Shown here in pieces: positions 34,360-44,555 of a stretch of DNA of 64,000 nucleotides (positions are counted from its first letter, which is position 1; every line of letters begins with the position of its first letter). A program made the translations under genes and the position numbers. This stretch comes from Stutzerimonas azotifigens. GTDB taxonomy: Bacteria; Pseudomonadota; Gammaproteobacteria; Pseudomonadales; Pseudomonadaceae. The notes beneath the pieces were generated by a model, which was not told where the DNA came from, did not search any database, and saw only the letters and a list, made by a program, of their open reading frames with translations. Where the stretch lies: assembly GCF_013522725.1 (NCBI RefSeq), contig NZ_JAAMRF010000009.1, forward strand, positions 62,001-126,000, in the 5' to 3' direction.

Positions 34360-35436
34360 ATGGCTGATTTACCGATCGATGACCTTAACGTTGCCTCCAA
34401 CGAGACCCTGATCACCCCTGATCAGCTCAAACACGAGATTCCGCTGACCGACGCGGCGCTGAAGACCGTAGCCCATGGCCGCCAGGTCGTGAGGGACATC
34501 CTCGATGGCAAAGACCACCGGCTGTTCATCGTCGTCGGCCCCTGCTCCATCCATGACCTGAAAGCCGCGCACGAATACGCCGGGCGGCTCAGGGAATTGG
34601 CGGCAAAGGTTTCGGACACGCTGTTCCTGGTGATGCGCGTCTATTTCGAGAAGCCGCGCACCACGGTCGGCTGGAAAGGCCTGATCAACGATCCCTACAT
34701 GGACGACTCGTTCAAGATCCAGGATGGCCTGCACATCGGTCGCCAATTGCTGCGCGACCTCGCCGAGATGGGCCTGCCCACCGCTACCGAGGCCTTGGAC
34801 CCGATCTCCCCGCAGTATCTGCAGGACCTGATCAGCTGGTCGGCGATCGGTGCTCGCACCACCGAATCGCAAACCCATCGCGAGATGGCATCGGGCCTCT
34901 CCTCCGCGGTCGGCTTCAAGAACGGTACCGATGGCAGCCTGACCGTCGCGATCAATGCACTGCAATCCGTTTCGAGCCCGCATCGCTTCCTCGGCATCAA
35001 TCAGGAAGGCGGCGTATCGATCGTCACCACCAAGGGCAACCGCTACGGCCACGTCGTGCTTCGCGGCGGCAACGGCAAGCCGAACTACGACTCGGTCAGC
35101 GTGGCGATCTGCGAGCAGGAGCTGGCCAAGGCCGGAATCGCCGCGAACATCATGGTCGACTGCAGCCACGCCAACTCCAACAAGGACCCGGCACTGCAGC
35201 CGCTGGTCATGGAAAACGTGGCCAACCAGATTCTCGAAGGCAACCAGTCGATCGTCGGCCTGATGGTGGAGAGCCACTTGGGCTGGGGCAGCCAGTCCAT
35301 ACCGAAAGACCTCGCCGACCTCAAGTACGGTGTTTCGATCACCGACGCCTGCATCGACTGGGAAACCACCGAGAAGGCGCTGCTCGGCATGCACGCCAAG
35401 CTCAAGGATGTATTACCCAAACGCACCCGTGGCTAA
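34360..35436 (+). CDS. 3-Deoxy-7-phosphoheptulonate synthase (class I-alpha DAHP synthase)
   Basis: 358 residues. Family motifs are IVVGPCSIHDLKAAHEYA (metal-binding Cys), EKPRTTVGWKGLINDP (PEP binding), VGFKNGTDGS, VVLRGGNGKPNYD and MVDCSHANSNKDP. It condenses PEP with erythrose 4-phosphate to open the shikimate pathway. The sequence is of the AroF/AroG/AroH type; which aromatic amino acid inhibits it cannot be read safely. It is monocistronic with a strong terminator. Confidence 0.95.
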   Translation: MADLPIDDLNVASNETLITPDQLKHEIPLTDAALKTVAHGRQVVRDILDGKDHRLFIVVGPCSIHDLKAAHEYAGRLRELAAKVSDTLFLVMRVYFEKPRTTVGWKGLINDPYMDDSFKIQDGLHIGRQLLRDLAEMGLPTATEALDPISPQYLQDLISWSAIGARTTESQTHREMASGLSSAVGFKNGTDGSLTVAINALQSVSSPHRFLGINQEGGVSIVTTKGNRYGHVVLRGGNGKPNYDSVSVAICEQELAKAGIAANIMVDCSHANSNKDPALQPLVMENVANQILEGNQSIVGLMVESHLGWGSQSIPKDLADLKYGVSITDACIDWETTEKALLGMHAKLKDVLPKRTRG

Positions 35437-35453
35437 CGCTCGGACGCACGATG

Positions 35454-35481
35454 AAAAACGCCGGCGATCGCCGGCGTTTTT
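35454..35481. terminator. Bidirectional terminator between DAHP synthase and GNAT genes
   Basis: AAAAACGCCGGCGA and its complement form a 14-bp near-continuous palindrome ending in T5 on both strands. It is shared by the convergent genes. Confidence 0.9.
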
Positions 35482-35484
35482 GCT

Positions 35485-35772
35485 TTATTCCGAAGCGGCA
35501 ACGCCCTTCTGCTGCTGTCGTTCTAGGTAGCGCTCCACATAGGAGCAGGACGGAATTACCGTATAACCCTCGCGTGCAGCGTAATCGAGTGCTTCCTGCG
35601 CCAGCAACGCGGCAATACCGCGTCCACGCAAGGCGTTGGGAACAAAAGTACGGTAGATATCAAGGGTCTGCTTGCCAAGGTCCATATAGGCTAAATAGGC
35701 ACGATGGCCTTCGAGGGTAATCTCGAATTGATGACCGACCTGGTCATGGTGAATGGTCAGCGCATCGCTCAT
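35485..35772 (-). CDS. Small YjdJ-type GNAT N-acetyltransferase
   Basis: 95 residues if started at the second ATG (35772, MSDALTIHHDQ), which has GAGGA at better spacing than the ATG at 35778. The compact GNAT domain contains the acetyl-CoA loop RTFVPNALRGRGIAALLAQEALDYA and the ending IPSCSYVERYLERQ, as in the YjdJ/GCN5-like single-domain family. Its substrate is unknown; it may acetylate small metabolites or proteins. Confidence 0.82.
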   Translation of the reverse strand: MSDALTIHHDQVGHQFEITLEGHRAYLAYMDLGKQTLDIYRTFVPNALRGRGIAALLAQEALDYAAREGYTVIPSCSYVERYLERQQQKGVAASE

Positions 35773-36225
35773 CGTCATTCCTCGGCAGGGTCAGACTGCG
35801 GAACGACCCGCAGCGACATGATTCATGGGGGCTTAAGACCCCGCTCTTTGTTCGCTCATGCTAACGCCTCGCGGGACTTCGCTACAATCGGCGAAGACGA
35901 AACGCTGCAACGTGGCGGCACGCACATACTATTGGATTGTTGCTTTTAGCTCAGGTTCGCGGAATTTTTCCGGCCTCTGGCTGACATACCACCAAGCGAC
36001 ATCGCAGATGCGCTTACTAACCAAATCGTATGACCTCATAAAGCACTTACAATTGATGCGGTTGTCCGTAACACCCTTGAAAGTTGGCATTCGCGTCCGG
36101 GTCGGAAAAAAACGCTACCGTTGTGCTGACTCGGTTTACTTACCAACAGTTATAGGTAGTATGTGCGCGCCAACTTTTCGTGACTGGGAAGTTGCTTTAT
36201 GGAATTCCACCTTAAGGGGAACACG
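35773..36225. other. Gene-free, AT-richer leader region upstream of oprI
   Basis: About 450 bp without a convincing gene. Short open frames crossing it have atypical composition and no family resemblance. By eye it is visibly more AT-rich than neighbouring coding DNA, particularly 36000-36200, and carries the promoter and leader of the highly expressed oprI. A clear AAGGGGA ribosome-binding site stands at 36213-36219. I found no tRNA-like cloverleaf or terminator here. Confidence 0.6.
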
Positions 36226-36480
36226 ATGAACAACGTTCTGAAATTCTCTGCTCTGGCTCTGGCCGCTGTTCTGGCTACCGGTTGCAGCAATAACATGACC
36301 CAAGAAAGCGAAGCCCGTCTGACCGCTACCGAAGACGCCGCTGCCCGCGCCCAAGCCCGTGCCGACGAAGCTTACCGCAAGGCTGACGAAGCCATGGCTG
36401 CCGCTCAGAAGGCCCAGCAGACTGCTGACGAAGCCAACGAGCGCGCACTGCGCATGCTGGAACGCGCCAGCCGCAAATAA
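36226..36480 (+). CDS. oprI: Major outer-membrane lipoprotein OprI (Lpp-like)
   Basis: 84 residues. Signal peptide and lipobox LATGC give Cys20 as lipidation site; the mature part is a heptad-repeat coiled coil rich in Ala ([17 protein letters not shown]). The C-terminal Lys84 in ERASRK corresponds to the residue that can be linked to peptidoglycan. OprI tethers the outer membrane. The start at 36226 is set by AAGGGGA; an in-frame ATG at 36199 would precede the signal peptide with polar residues and is rejected. The L,D-transpeptidase gene lies convergently downstream. Confidence 0.96.
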   Translation: MNNVLKFSALALAAVLATGCSNNMTQESEARLTATEDAAARAQARADEAYRKADEAMAAAQKAQQTADEANERALRMLERASRK

Positions 36481-36494
36481 GCGACACGGATACA

Positions 36495-36524
36495 AAAAAA
36501 GCCGACCTCGAGGTCGGCTTTTTT
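36495..36524. terminator. Bidirectional terminator between oprI and the L,D-transpeptidase gene
   Basis: A fully symmetric 30-bp palindrome (AAAAAAGCCGACCTC with its complement) ends in T6. It terminates oprI and, on the other strand, the convergent transpeptidase gene. Confidence 0.9.
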
Positions 36525-36540
36525 ATGCGCGAGAACCTCG

Positions 36541-37533
36541 TCAGAAGATCGGTTCAAACTGGGTGGCAACGGTCGTATCGGGCTCGGCGATCTGCACCGG
36601 CAGCCCATCTTCGGCCGCGATGATGTCGCGGATCATCTCCCAGTCCAGCCGCAGGTTGGCCGTACTCTCGCCACGGCTGAGCAGGCTGTTGATCACCGCG
36701 GCATGCTTGTCCATCAGCGACAGGCCTTTTTCCTCAGCCTCCAGCGGCGTATGCGCCTCCAGATAGATCCTTCCTTCGCTGACGCCGAACTTGTAGGGCT
36801 CGTCGATGATGCGCACCTTGGTGCCGACCGGGACCATCGCCGCCAGCTCGAGCAGGTTGTGATTGAGCATCCGGAAGCAGCCATGACTGACCCGCGTGCC
36901 AATACCGAACTTCTTGTTCGAGCCATGGATCAGGTAGCCCGGCAGCGCCAGGGTCATCTTGTAGGGTCCCAACGGATTGTCCGGCCCGGGCGGCACCACC
37001 CGCGGCAGCGGATCGCCCTCGGCGGCGTGTTCGTCGCGGATCGACTGCGGCGGGTACCAGGCCGGATTAGGCGTCTTGACAGTGATGCGGGTACTGGTGA
37101 TCGGCGAGCCCCAACCTTCCCTACCAATGCCCAGTGGGTAGGTGTGAACCACCGACTCGCCCGCCGGGAAGTAATACATGCGGTACTCGGCCAGATTGAT
37201 CACAATGCCTTCGCGCGGCCCAGGTGGCAGGATGAAGCGCGTCGGCAGAATGATGTCGGTGCCTTCTCCCGGCAGCCAAGGGTCCACGCCAGGGTTGGCG
37301 GCGACCATTTCCAGGTAGCCCAGATCATTGGCGTCGCCAATGTCGGAGAAGGTGTCTTCGTATCGGGCCTTGATCACCTGGACCTGGCCAACGATATCGC
37401 TGCCGTCGGGCGGCAACGGCAACTCCAGCGCAGCAGCCGGTAACGTCGAGCACAGGGCGGCGAGAGACAGACAGAAGACCAGCGCAGGCGCACGCGACAG
37501 CATCGGCAGAAGTCCTTGGAATGAAGCGTTCAT
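36541..37533 (-). CDS. Periplasmic L,D-transpeptidase (YkuD/ErfK family)
   Basis: 330 residues. The signal peptide spans about 1-35; an N-terminal LysM-like segment (about 45-100) is followed by a YkuD catalytic domain (about 108-245). Active-site motif: His203 in LIHGSN and SHGCFRM with Cys219. These enzymes attach Lpp-type lipoproteins to meso-DAP or make 3-3 crosslinks. Being convergent with oprI, it is a natural candidate to anchor OprI to peptidoglycan (inference). The C-terminal 80 residues are helical and of unknown role. Confidence 0.9.
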   Translation of the reverse strand: MNASFQGLLPMLSRAPALVFCLSLAALCSTLPAAALELPLPPDGSDIVGQVQVIKARYEDTFSDIGDANDLGYLEMVAANPGVDPWLPGEGTDIILPTRFILPPGPREGIVINLAEYRMYYFPAGESVVHTYPLGIGREGWGSPITSTRITVKTPNPAWYPPQSIRDEHAAEGDPLPRVVPPGPDNPLGPYKMTLALPGYLIHGSNKKFGIGTRVSHGCFRMLNHNLLELAAMVPVGTKVRIIDEPYKFGVSEGRIYLEAHTPLEAEEKGLSLMDKHAAVINSLLSRGESTANLRLDWEMIRDIIAAEDGLPVQIAEPDTTVATQFEPIF

Positions 37534-37572
37534 GAGTTGCGATTGTACATTGACCGCTGCCGTCGGCGAGAG

Positions 37573-37854
37573 CTACCAGGCGAGCGTCGAGGCCGAACGG
37601 CCTTTGCGCTGTGCCTTGAGCAACTCGTGGCAGGCACTGCACAGGCGGCGATCCTTGAGCATCGGCAATTGCAGCTCGAGCCAGCGCGGCTGAGCAGGCA
37701 ACAGACCGCCACAGAGCGTCCGGTCAGCGGTGCCATTCAACTCCAGTTGCCGGGTAGCCAGATGCAGCCGATTCTCGCGGCAGGCGAACAGGTCGAACTG
37801 CTCATCCGGCTCGATCAGCCGATAGGCGTAGGGGGTCCAGCTTGGGCGCGGCAT
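37573..37854 (-). CDS. Small conserved CxxC protein of unknown function
   Basis: 93 residues, MPRPSWTPYAYRLIEPDEQF to GRSASTLAW. It has no signal peptide or membrane segment. It has a CSAC pair near the C-terminus (RRLCSACHELLKAQRKG) plus two other cysteines, suggesting metal binding or redox activity. It lies between the L,D-transpeptidase and tesA on the same strand. I recognise no named domain; codon use and the position between same-strand genes favour a real gene. Confidence 0.6.
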   Translation of the reverse strand: MPRPSWTPYAYRLIEPDEQFDLFACRENRLHLATRQLELNGTADRTLCGGLLPAQPRWLELQLPMLKDRRLCSACHELLKAQRKGRSASTLAW

Positions 37855-37899
37855 CCGGGTGCTCCTTCGATCGGGCGCGACAGTAGCCGCGCGCCCGCA

Positions 37900-38508
37900 T
37901 CAAAGCAAGGGTTCGAGCGCCGGCCAGACATTATCCAATAGCCGTTGCTGGGCCGAAGCGGTTGGGTGTACGCCGTCCTGCTGCATCATCCCGGAAACAC
38001 CGCCCACGCCTTCGAGCATGAAGGGCACGTAGGCGACCGACTTTTCTTCGGCCACGGAATCGAATGCCGCGGCAAAGGCCTCGGTGTAGCGAGGCCCCAG
38101 GTTCGGCGGGAGGCGCATCCCCAGCAACAGCACCTTGGCGCCCGCGTCTTCCGAGCGTTCGATCATCTGCGCAAGATTCTGTTTCAATTGCGCAGTCGGC
38201 TGTCCACGCAGGCCGTCGTTGCCACCGAGCTCGATAATGACGATGGTCGGCTCATGCTCGGCGAGCAGCGCCGGTAGCCTCGAAAGCCCGCCAGCACTGG
38301 TGTCGCCACTGACCGAAGCGTTCACCACGCGGTGTTCGCGCCCTTCTTCGTCCAGGCGCTGTTGCAGCAAATGCACCCAGCCCTGCGTGGTATCCAGCCC
38401 GAAAGCGGCGCTGATACTATCCCCGACCACCAGCATGGTGCCGGCCAGAGCCCCTTGGGCCCAAAGCAGCAACGCCAGCACGCCGCCCCTCAGCAGACTC
38501 ATTCGCAT
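37900..38508 (-). CDS. tesA: Multifunctional esterase/thioesterase TesA (SGNH hydrolase)
   Basis: 202 residues from ATG at 38508, with GGAG six bases upstream. The signal peptide runs to about Ala22, so it is periplasmic. SGNH blocks: GDSIS (nucleophile Ser31), a Gly in block II, GGNDGLRG, and DGVHPTA with the catalytic Asp and His. It hydrolyses acyl-CoA, arylesters and lysophospholipids. A frame-open extension to 38844 overlaps ybbA antisense and is rejected. Divergent from the ABC gene with only 10 bp between starts. Confidence 0.93.
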   Translation of the reverse strand: MRMSLLRGGVLALLLWAQGALAGTMLVVGDSISAAFGLDTTQGWVHLLQQRLDEEGREHRVVNASVSGDTSAGGLSRLPALLAEHEPTIVIIELGGNDGLRGQPTAQLKQNLAQMIERSEDAGAKVLLLGMRLPPNLGPRYTEAFAAAFDSVAEEKSVAYVPFMLEGVGGVSGMMQQDGVHPTASAQQRLLDNVWPALEPLL

Positions 38509-38518
38509 CGGATACTCC

Positions 38519-39205
38519 ATGAGCGTCAGCATTCTTACTGCACGGCACCTTAACAAAGTGGTTCCCAGCGCGGAAGGCGAGCTGGTCATCCTCGAAGACC
38601 TCTCGCTGGAGCTCGCAAAGGGCGACAGTCTGGCCATCGTCGGCACCTCGGGCTCGGGCAAGTCCACCCTGCTGGGCTTGCTGGCCGGGCTGGATCTGCC
38701 CAGCGGCGGCGAGGTCGAACTGGCCGGCCAGGTGCTCGGTGGTCTGGATGAGGACCAGCGCGCACGCGTCCGCGCCGAGCATGTCGGCTTCGTGTTCCAG
38801 TCCTTCCAGCTGCTCGACAGCCTCAACGCCCTGGAAAACGTCATGCTTCCACTGGAACTCGACGGCCGGCGCGACGCCAGAGCCGTAGCCCAGGCGCTGC
38901 TCGAGCGGGTCGGGCTCGGCCCACGACTGACCCATTATCCGCGCCAGCTGTCGGGCGGCGAGCAACAGCGCGTGGCGCTGGCCCGGGCCTTTGCCGCCGA
39001 GCCCGCGGTACTGTTCGCCGACGAGCCCACCGGCAATCTGGATACCCATACCGGCGAGCACATCACCGACCTGTTGTTCGAACTGAACCGCGAGCGCGGC
39101 ACCACCCTGGTGCTGGTGACCCACGACGAGCGTCTGGCGCGGCGTTGCCAGCGGGTATTGCGACTGGAGGCCGGTCGCCAGGTCGCAGACGGGCTGAGCG
39201 CATGA
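38519..39205 (+). CDS. ybbA: ABC transporter ATP-binding protein (YbbA/LolD type)
   Basis: 228 residues. Walker A GTSGSGKSTLL, Q-loop FVFQSFQLLD, signature LSGGEQQRVALARA, Walker B AVLFADEPTGNLD and the H-loop VLVTHDERLA are all intact. The MacB/LolD-type subgroup is recognised by DEPTGNLD. It pairs with the FtsX-type permease gene that overlaps it by four bases (ATGA). The E. coli ybbAP neighbours of tesA have the same layout, supporting the call. Substrate not established. Confidence 0.93.
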   Translation: MSVSILTARHLNKVVPSAEGELVILEDLSLELAKGDSLAIVGTSGSGKSTLLGLLAGLDLPSGGEVELAGQVLGGLDEDQRARVRAEHVGFVFQSFQLLDSLNALENVMLPLELDGRRDARAVAQALLERVGLGPRLTHYPRQLSGGEQQRVALARAFAAEPAVLFADEPTGNLDTHTGEHITDLLFELNRERGTTLVLVTHDERLARRCQRVLRLEAGRQVADGLSA

Positions 39206-41706
39206 CGCACATGCCCAGCTCTCGCCTGCTCGCCCTCGCCTTTCGGCAGCTGCTGCGCGACGCGCGCGCCGGTGAGTTGAGGATCCTTTTCTTCGCGTTG
39301 TTGATCGCGGTCGCCACCAGCACCGCGATCGGTTATTTCGGCGCGCGACTCAACGATGCCATGTTGCTTCGCGCCACCGAATTCCTTGGCGCCGATCTGG
39401 TCCTGCAGGGCAGCGCACCGGCCGACGACCAACAGATCCAAGTCGGCCGGCAACTGGGGCTGGATCATGCGCAGGTCGTCGAGTTTTCCAGCATGGTCGC
39501 AACGGACGACGAGCTACAGATGGCCAGCGTCAAGGCCGCGGACAGCCCGTATCCCCTGCGCGGGCAACTGCGCAGCGCCGCCGCTCCCTATGAGCCGGAG
39601 CAACCCGGCGGTGGCCCTGCAACTGGCGAAGCCTGGGCTGAAGCGCGCCTTTTCGCCGCGCTGGATCTCTCGATCGGCGACAGCATCGAGGTGGGCAACC
39701 AGCAGCTGCGTCTGACCCGGGTGCTGACCTACGAGCCGGACCGTGTCGGCGATTTCTACAGTCTGACGCCACGGGTACTGATGCATCTGGATGACCTCGC
39801 CGCCACCGGCGTGGTCCAGCCGGGTAGCCGCGTGCGCTACCGTGACCTGTGGCGTGGCTCGGCCGAGGCCCTGGCCGACTACCGTCGCCAGATCGAGCCG
39901 ATTTTGCAGCCACACCAGCGCATCGAGACGGCTCGCGATGGCAATCGCCAGATCGGTGGCGCGCTGGGCCGTGCCGAGCGCTACCTGAATCTCGCCAGCC
40001 TCGCCGCGGTGCTGTTGTCGGGCGTCGCCGTAGCGCTTTCGGCGGCACGCTTTGCCGCGCGCCGTTTCGACGCCAGCGCCCTGCTGCGCTGCATGGGATT
40101 GTCTCGACGCGAGGCACTGCTGCTGTTCGGCATTCAGCTGGCGCTGCTCGGCGTATTCGCAAGCCTCTGCGGCGCCCTGCTCGGGTGGCTCGCCCAGCAC
40201 GGTCTGTTCTACCTGTTGCGAGACCTGCTCTCCACCGAGGTTCCGCCGGCAACCCTATGGCCAGCGTTGGCCGGCATCGCCACCGGCCTGGTCGCGCTCG
40301 CCGGCTTCGCCTTGCCGCCGCTGGCATCCCTTGGCCGCGTGCCGCCGCTTCGGGTGCTGCGTCGCGATATGTTACCGATACCGCCCAGTACCTGGATCGT
40401 CTATGGCGCGGCGATCCTGGCGCTCGGCCTGATCATGTGGCGCCTGAGCCTGGATCTGAAGCTGACCCTGGCGCTGATCGGCGGCGGGCTGGTAGCCACC
40501 CTTCTGCTCGGCGGCCTGCTGCTGTTGGGGCTGCGCTCGATGCGTGCCCTGCTGGCCCGCTCGTCGCTGCCGTGGCGCCTGGGGTTGGGACAACTGCTGC
40601 GCCATCCTTTGGCGGCTGCCGGACAATCGCTGGCCTTTGGGCTGATTCTCCTGGCGATGGCGCTGATTGCACTGCTACGCGGCGAATTGCTCGACACCTG
40701 GCAGGATCAGCTACCGGAGAATGCGCCCAACCACTTCGTGCTCAACGTGCTCGAAGCCGATCGCGACGCCTTCGCCGCGCGTATCGCGCAACTCTCCGAC
40801 CATGCCGCGCCGCTCTACCCGGTTGTTCCCGGCCGCCTGGTGGCGATCAATGGCGAACCGGTACGCCAGCTGGTGAGCAAGGAGTCGCGCGGCGAGCGGG
40901 CGATCAACCGCGACCTCAGCCTGACCTGGGCCGCCGACCTGCCGCCGGACAACCATCTGAACGCCGGCACCTGGTGGAGCGAGGCCACCCGCGGCGAATT
41001 GCCCGGCGTGTCGGTGGAAAGCGAGCTGGCCGAAAGCCTGCAACTCGTCCTCGGTGATCGGCTGAGTTTCACCATCGGCGGGCTGAACCGGGACGCGGTG
41101 GTCAGCAGTCTTCGTGAAGTCGACTGGGACAGTTTCCAACCCAACTTCTACATGATCTTCGAGCCCGGCACCCTGCAAGGCATGCCGGTCACCTACATGA
41201 CCAGCTTCCACCTCCCGCCGGGTCAGGAGCGCCAGTTGGTGGAGCTGGCGCGCGCTTTCCCGTCGGTCACGCTGCTGCAGGTCGAAGCCCTGCTGGCACA
41301 GATTCGCAGCATCCTTGCCCAGGTCTCGCTGGCCGTGGAGTTCGTGCTGCTGTTCGTGCTCGCAGCCGGGCTTGCCGTGCTGTTCGCCGGGCTGCAGGCG
41401 ACCCTCGACGAACGTATCCGCCAGGGCGCCTTGCTTCGCGCGCTGGGTGCCGAACGCGCACTGCTGCTCAAGGCGCGGCGTGCGGAGTTCGGACTGCTCG
41501 GTGCCGCCAGCGGTCTGCTGGCGGCGGTTGGTTGCGAGCTGGTAGCGGCGCTGCTGTACCACTTTGCCTTCGACCTGCGCTGGCAGCCACACCCCTGGTT
41601 GCTGCTGCTCCCGCTGCTTGGCACCGTGCTGGTCGGGACCGCCGGCACGCTCGGAACCCGTCGGGCATTGCAGGTCAGCCCCCTTGCCGTGCTGCGGGAG
41701 GCTTGA
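39202..41706 (+). CDS. ybbP: FtsX/LolE-like ABC permease (YbbP type)
   Basis: 834 residues from ATG at 39202 ([29 protein letters not shown]). Ten-helix permease with two FtsX domains: helix 1 near residue 30, a periplasmic domain, a helix cluster in the middle (about 260-490), a second periplasmic domain, and three C-terminal helices (about 710-830) with [23 protein letters not shown]. It partners with YbbA as a type VII-like exporter or mechanotransmission ABC system for an unknown envelope or lipid substrate near tesA. Confidence 0.9.
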   Translation: MTHMPSSRLLALAFRQLLRDARAGELRILFFALLIAVATSTAIGYFGARLNDAMLLRATEFLGADLVLQGSAPADDQQIQVGRQLGLDHAQVVEFSSMVATDDELQMASVKAADSPYPLRGQLRSAAAPYEPEQPGGGPATGEAWAEARLFAALDLSIGDSIEVGNQQLRLTRVLTYEPDRVGDFYSLTPRVLMHLDDLAATGVVQPGSRVRYRDLWRGSAEALADYRRQIEPILQPHQRIETARDGNRQIGGALGRAERYLNLASLAAVLLSGVAVALSAARFAARRFDASALLRCMGLSRREALLLFGIQLALLGVFASLCGALLGWLAQHGLFYLLRDLLSTEVPPATLWPALAGIATGLVALAGFALPPLASLGRVPPLRVLRRDMLPIPPSTWIVYGAAILALGLIMWRLSLDLKLTLALIGGGLVATLLLGGLLLLGLRSMRALLARSSLPWRLGLGQLLRHPLAAAGQSLAFGLILLAMALIALLRGELLDTWQDQLPENAPNHFVLNVLEADRDAFAARIAQLSDHAAPLYPVVPGRLVAINGEPVRQLVSKESRGERAINRDLSLTWAADLPPDNHLNAGTWWSEATRGELPGVSVESELAESLQLVLGDRLSFTIGGLNRDAVVSSLREVDWDSFQPNFYMIFEPGTLQGMPVTYMTSFHLPPGQERQLVELARAFPSVTLLQVEALLAQIRSILAQVSLAVEFVLLFVLAAGLAVLFAGLQATLDERIRQGALLRALGAERALLLKARRAEFGLLGAASGLLAAVGCELVAALLYHFAFDLRWQPHPWLLLLPLLGTVLVGTAGTLGTRRALQVSPLAVLREA

Positions 41707-41746
41707 GCTTGGTAGAATCCGCTCCCTTTTTCCTGCCGAGAGCATC

Positions 41747-42262
41747 ATGAGCCGTTATCGCCCGCCCCGCGCCGCCGGCACTCCGCTGATCACGCCCGAA
41801 GGCGAGGCGCGGCTACGTGCCGAACTGCACGAGCTATGGCATGTGCGCCGCCCGCAGGTGACCCAGTCCGTCAGCGAAGCCGCGGCCCAGGGCGACCGCT
41901 CGGAAAACGCCGAATACACCTACGGCAAGAAGATGCTGCGTGAAATCGATAGCCGTGTGCGCTTTCTGACCAAGCGGCTGGAGAAGCTCAAGGTCATCAG
42001 CGAGCGGCCCTCCGATCCCGGCAAAGTTTACTTCGGCGCCTGGGTGACGCTGGAAGACGAGAACGGCGACGAGGCCCGCTACCGCATCGTCGGCCCCGAC
42101 GAACTGGACCTCAAGCAGGGCTGGATCAGCATCGACTCTCCCCTTGCCCGGGCACTGGTCGGCAAGGCGCTGGACGCCGAAGTGCGCGTGCAGACGCCGA
42201 CCGGCGAGCAGACCTGGTATGTGGTCGCTATCGACTACCCAGGACTGGTTAGTCATAAATAG
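41747..42262 (+). CDS. greB: Transcription elongation factor GreB
   Basis: 171 residues. The N-terminal coiled coil contains [31 protein letters not shown], with the acidic tip region [19 protein letters not shown] (Asp and Glu that activate RNAP cleavage). The C-terminal FKBP-like domain carries [16 protein letters not shown]. The RPQV..SVSEAA variant is GreB-like rather than GreA. GreB rescues backtracked RNA polymerase. Preceded by a TAGAAT -10-like box in the 40-bp gap after ybbP. Confidence 0.94.
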   Translation: MSRYRPPRAAGTPLITPEGEARLRAELHELWHVRRPQVTQSVSEAAAQGDRSENAEYTYGKKMLREIDSRVRFLTKRLEKLKVISERPSDPGKVYFGAWVTLEDENGDEARYRIVGPDELDLKQGWISIDSPLARALVGKALDAEVRVQTPTGEQTWYVVAIDYPGLVSHK

Positions 42263-42434
42263 CACTAAAAGGTCACATTATCGCCAAACAAGCGGCCAAC
42301 TCCAGAAAGATTACCTTACTGCCCAACTACTCGTTCCGCTCAGTAACAACCGTGCGCCCGCACGCCCTCTAGAATACGTACCGGACACGCCGCAGGACTG
42401 CCAGCTAGAGCGGACAAGGCCCGCGCCTGCGCGA

Positions 42435-42451
42435 CTGGCATGAATGCTGCG
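42435..42451 (+). promoter_or_regulatory. Candidate sigma-54 (RpoN) promoter of the lipase operon
   Basis: CTGGCATGAATGCTGCG fits the -24/-12 consensus YTGGCACGRNNNTTGCW: GG at 42437-42438 and GC at 42449-42450 are exactly 10 bases apart. It lies about 85 bp before the lipase start, a normal position. Lipase expression in Pseudomonas is known to depend on RpoN with LipR/CbrB-type activators. An activator site was not identified. Confidence 0.6.
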
Positions 42452-42528
42452 CTAGCGTGATTGCAGTACGCGCCCGCCGGCGCGGTGATTGGCAAGGGAC
42501 TGCCCTCCTTTCCGATCCACGCACCTAG

Positions 42529-43467
<939 letters not shown>

Positions 43468-43514
43468 ACCCCGCCGGGACTCCGGTCCCGGGCTCTTGCC
43501 CCTGAGGTGATGCC

Positions 43515-44555
43515 ATGAAGAAATTGCCGTTGCTGTTCGGTGCCGGCACCGCGCTCAGCTTGCTGGCGGTCGTTGTGATTCCCACTCCGTCCGAGCAGGT
43601 TGCCACTGCGCATCCGGCGCCGGACGCGTCCGAATCGCGACGTTTGGCCGCCGGCCAGGGCGATGGCTCGGAACCTGTAGCGGCCAGCCCTCGAGTCGCC
43701 TCACACCCGGCGCCGCTGCCGCCATCGCTCAGGGGCACCCGCGTCGATGGCGGCTTCGAAGTCGATGTGGCCGGCAATCTGGTGATCCGTGAAGAAATCC
43801 GCCGCCTGTTCGATTATTTCCTCAGCACCATCGGCGAGGAGCCGCTGCACAGCAGCGTCGAGCGCTTGCGGCAGCACATCGATCAGAGCCTGACGCAACC
43901 GGCGCGTGGGCAGGCGATGCGCCTGCTCGCCCAATACCTGGACTACAAGCGCCAGCTAATCGAACTGGAACGCCAGCATCCGCAGGTTGGCGATCTTGCC
44001 GGCATGCAGAGACGGCTCGCCGCGGTCCAGGCCCTGCGGGCGACCCTCTTTAGCAGCGAAGCGCATCAGGCCTTTTTCGGCTTCGAGGAGGCGCACCAGC
44101 GCTTCACCCTGGAACGCCTCGCATTGCGCCACGACGACAGTCTCGATGCGCAGGCCAAGGGTCATGCTCTCGATCGGCTTCGCCAGTCGCTGCCGCCAGA
44201 GGTCCAGGATTCGGTGGTACCGGAACTGCAGCACGAACTTGCGCTGCAGACCCGTGAGCTGATGAATCAAGGCGCCACACCCGAGGCGGTGCGGCAGCTA
44301 CGCCAGCAACTGGTGGGTGCCGAAGCCACGCAGCGGCTCGAGTCACTCGACGCCCAGCGTCAAGGTTGGCAACGCAGGCTGGCCGCCTATCGCGCAGAAA
44401 GGGAAGTTATCGAACGCAACCGCGGGCTCGACGCCATCGACAAGCAAACGGCCTTGGAGCGTCTGGCCGAGCGACACTTCGATGAGCGGGAACGCTTGCG
44501 CCTGCAAGGCTCGCAACAGCTGGCAACCGCCGAAAGCGCTCAGCGAGTCAATTGA
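43515..44555 (+). CDS. lifO: Lipase-specific steric foldase (chaperone) LifO/LipH
   Basis: 346 residues. The N-terminal transmembrane anchor (about 4-22) and Ala/Pro-rich linker (about 23-75) lead into an extended helical lipase-binding domain. The hallmark RxxFDYFLS motif is at residues 96-104, followed by the GE pair at 107-108. The protein is anchored in the inner membrane and folds the lipase in the periplasm. A GAGGTGATG start region follows a small hairpin after lipA. Its last 8 bp overlap the convergent lytic transglycosylase gene. Confidence 0.95.
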   Translation: MKKLPLLFGAGTALSLLAVVVIPTPSEQVATAHPAPDASESRRLAAGQGDGSEPVAASPRVASHPAPLPPSLRGTRVDGGFEVDVAGNLVIREEIRRLFDYFLSTIGEEPLHSSVERLRQHIDQSLTQPARGQAMRLLAQYLDYKRQLIELERQHPQVGDLAGMQRRLAAVQALRATLFSSEAHQAFFGFEEAHQRFTLERLALRHDDSLDAQAKGHALDRLRQSLPPEVQDSVVPELQHELALQTRELMNQGATPEAVRQLRQQLVGAEATQRLESLDAQRQGWQRRLAAYRAEREVIERNRGLDAIDKQTALERLAERHFDERERLRLQGSQQLATAESAQRVN

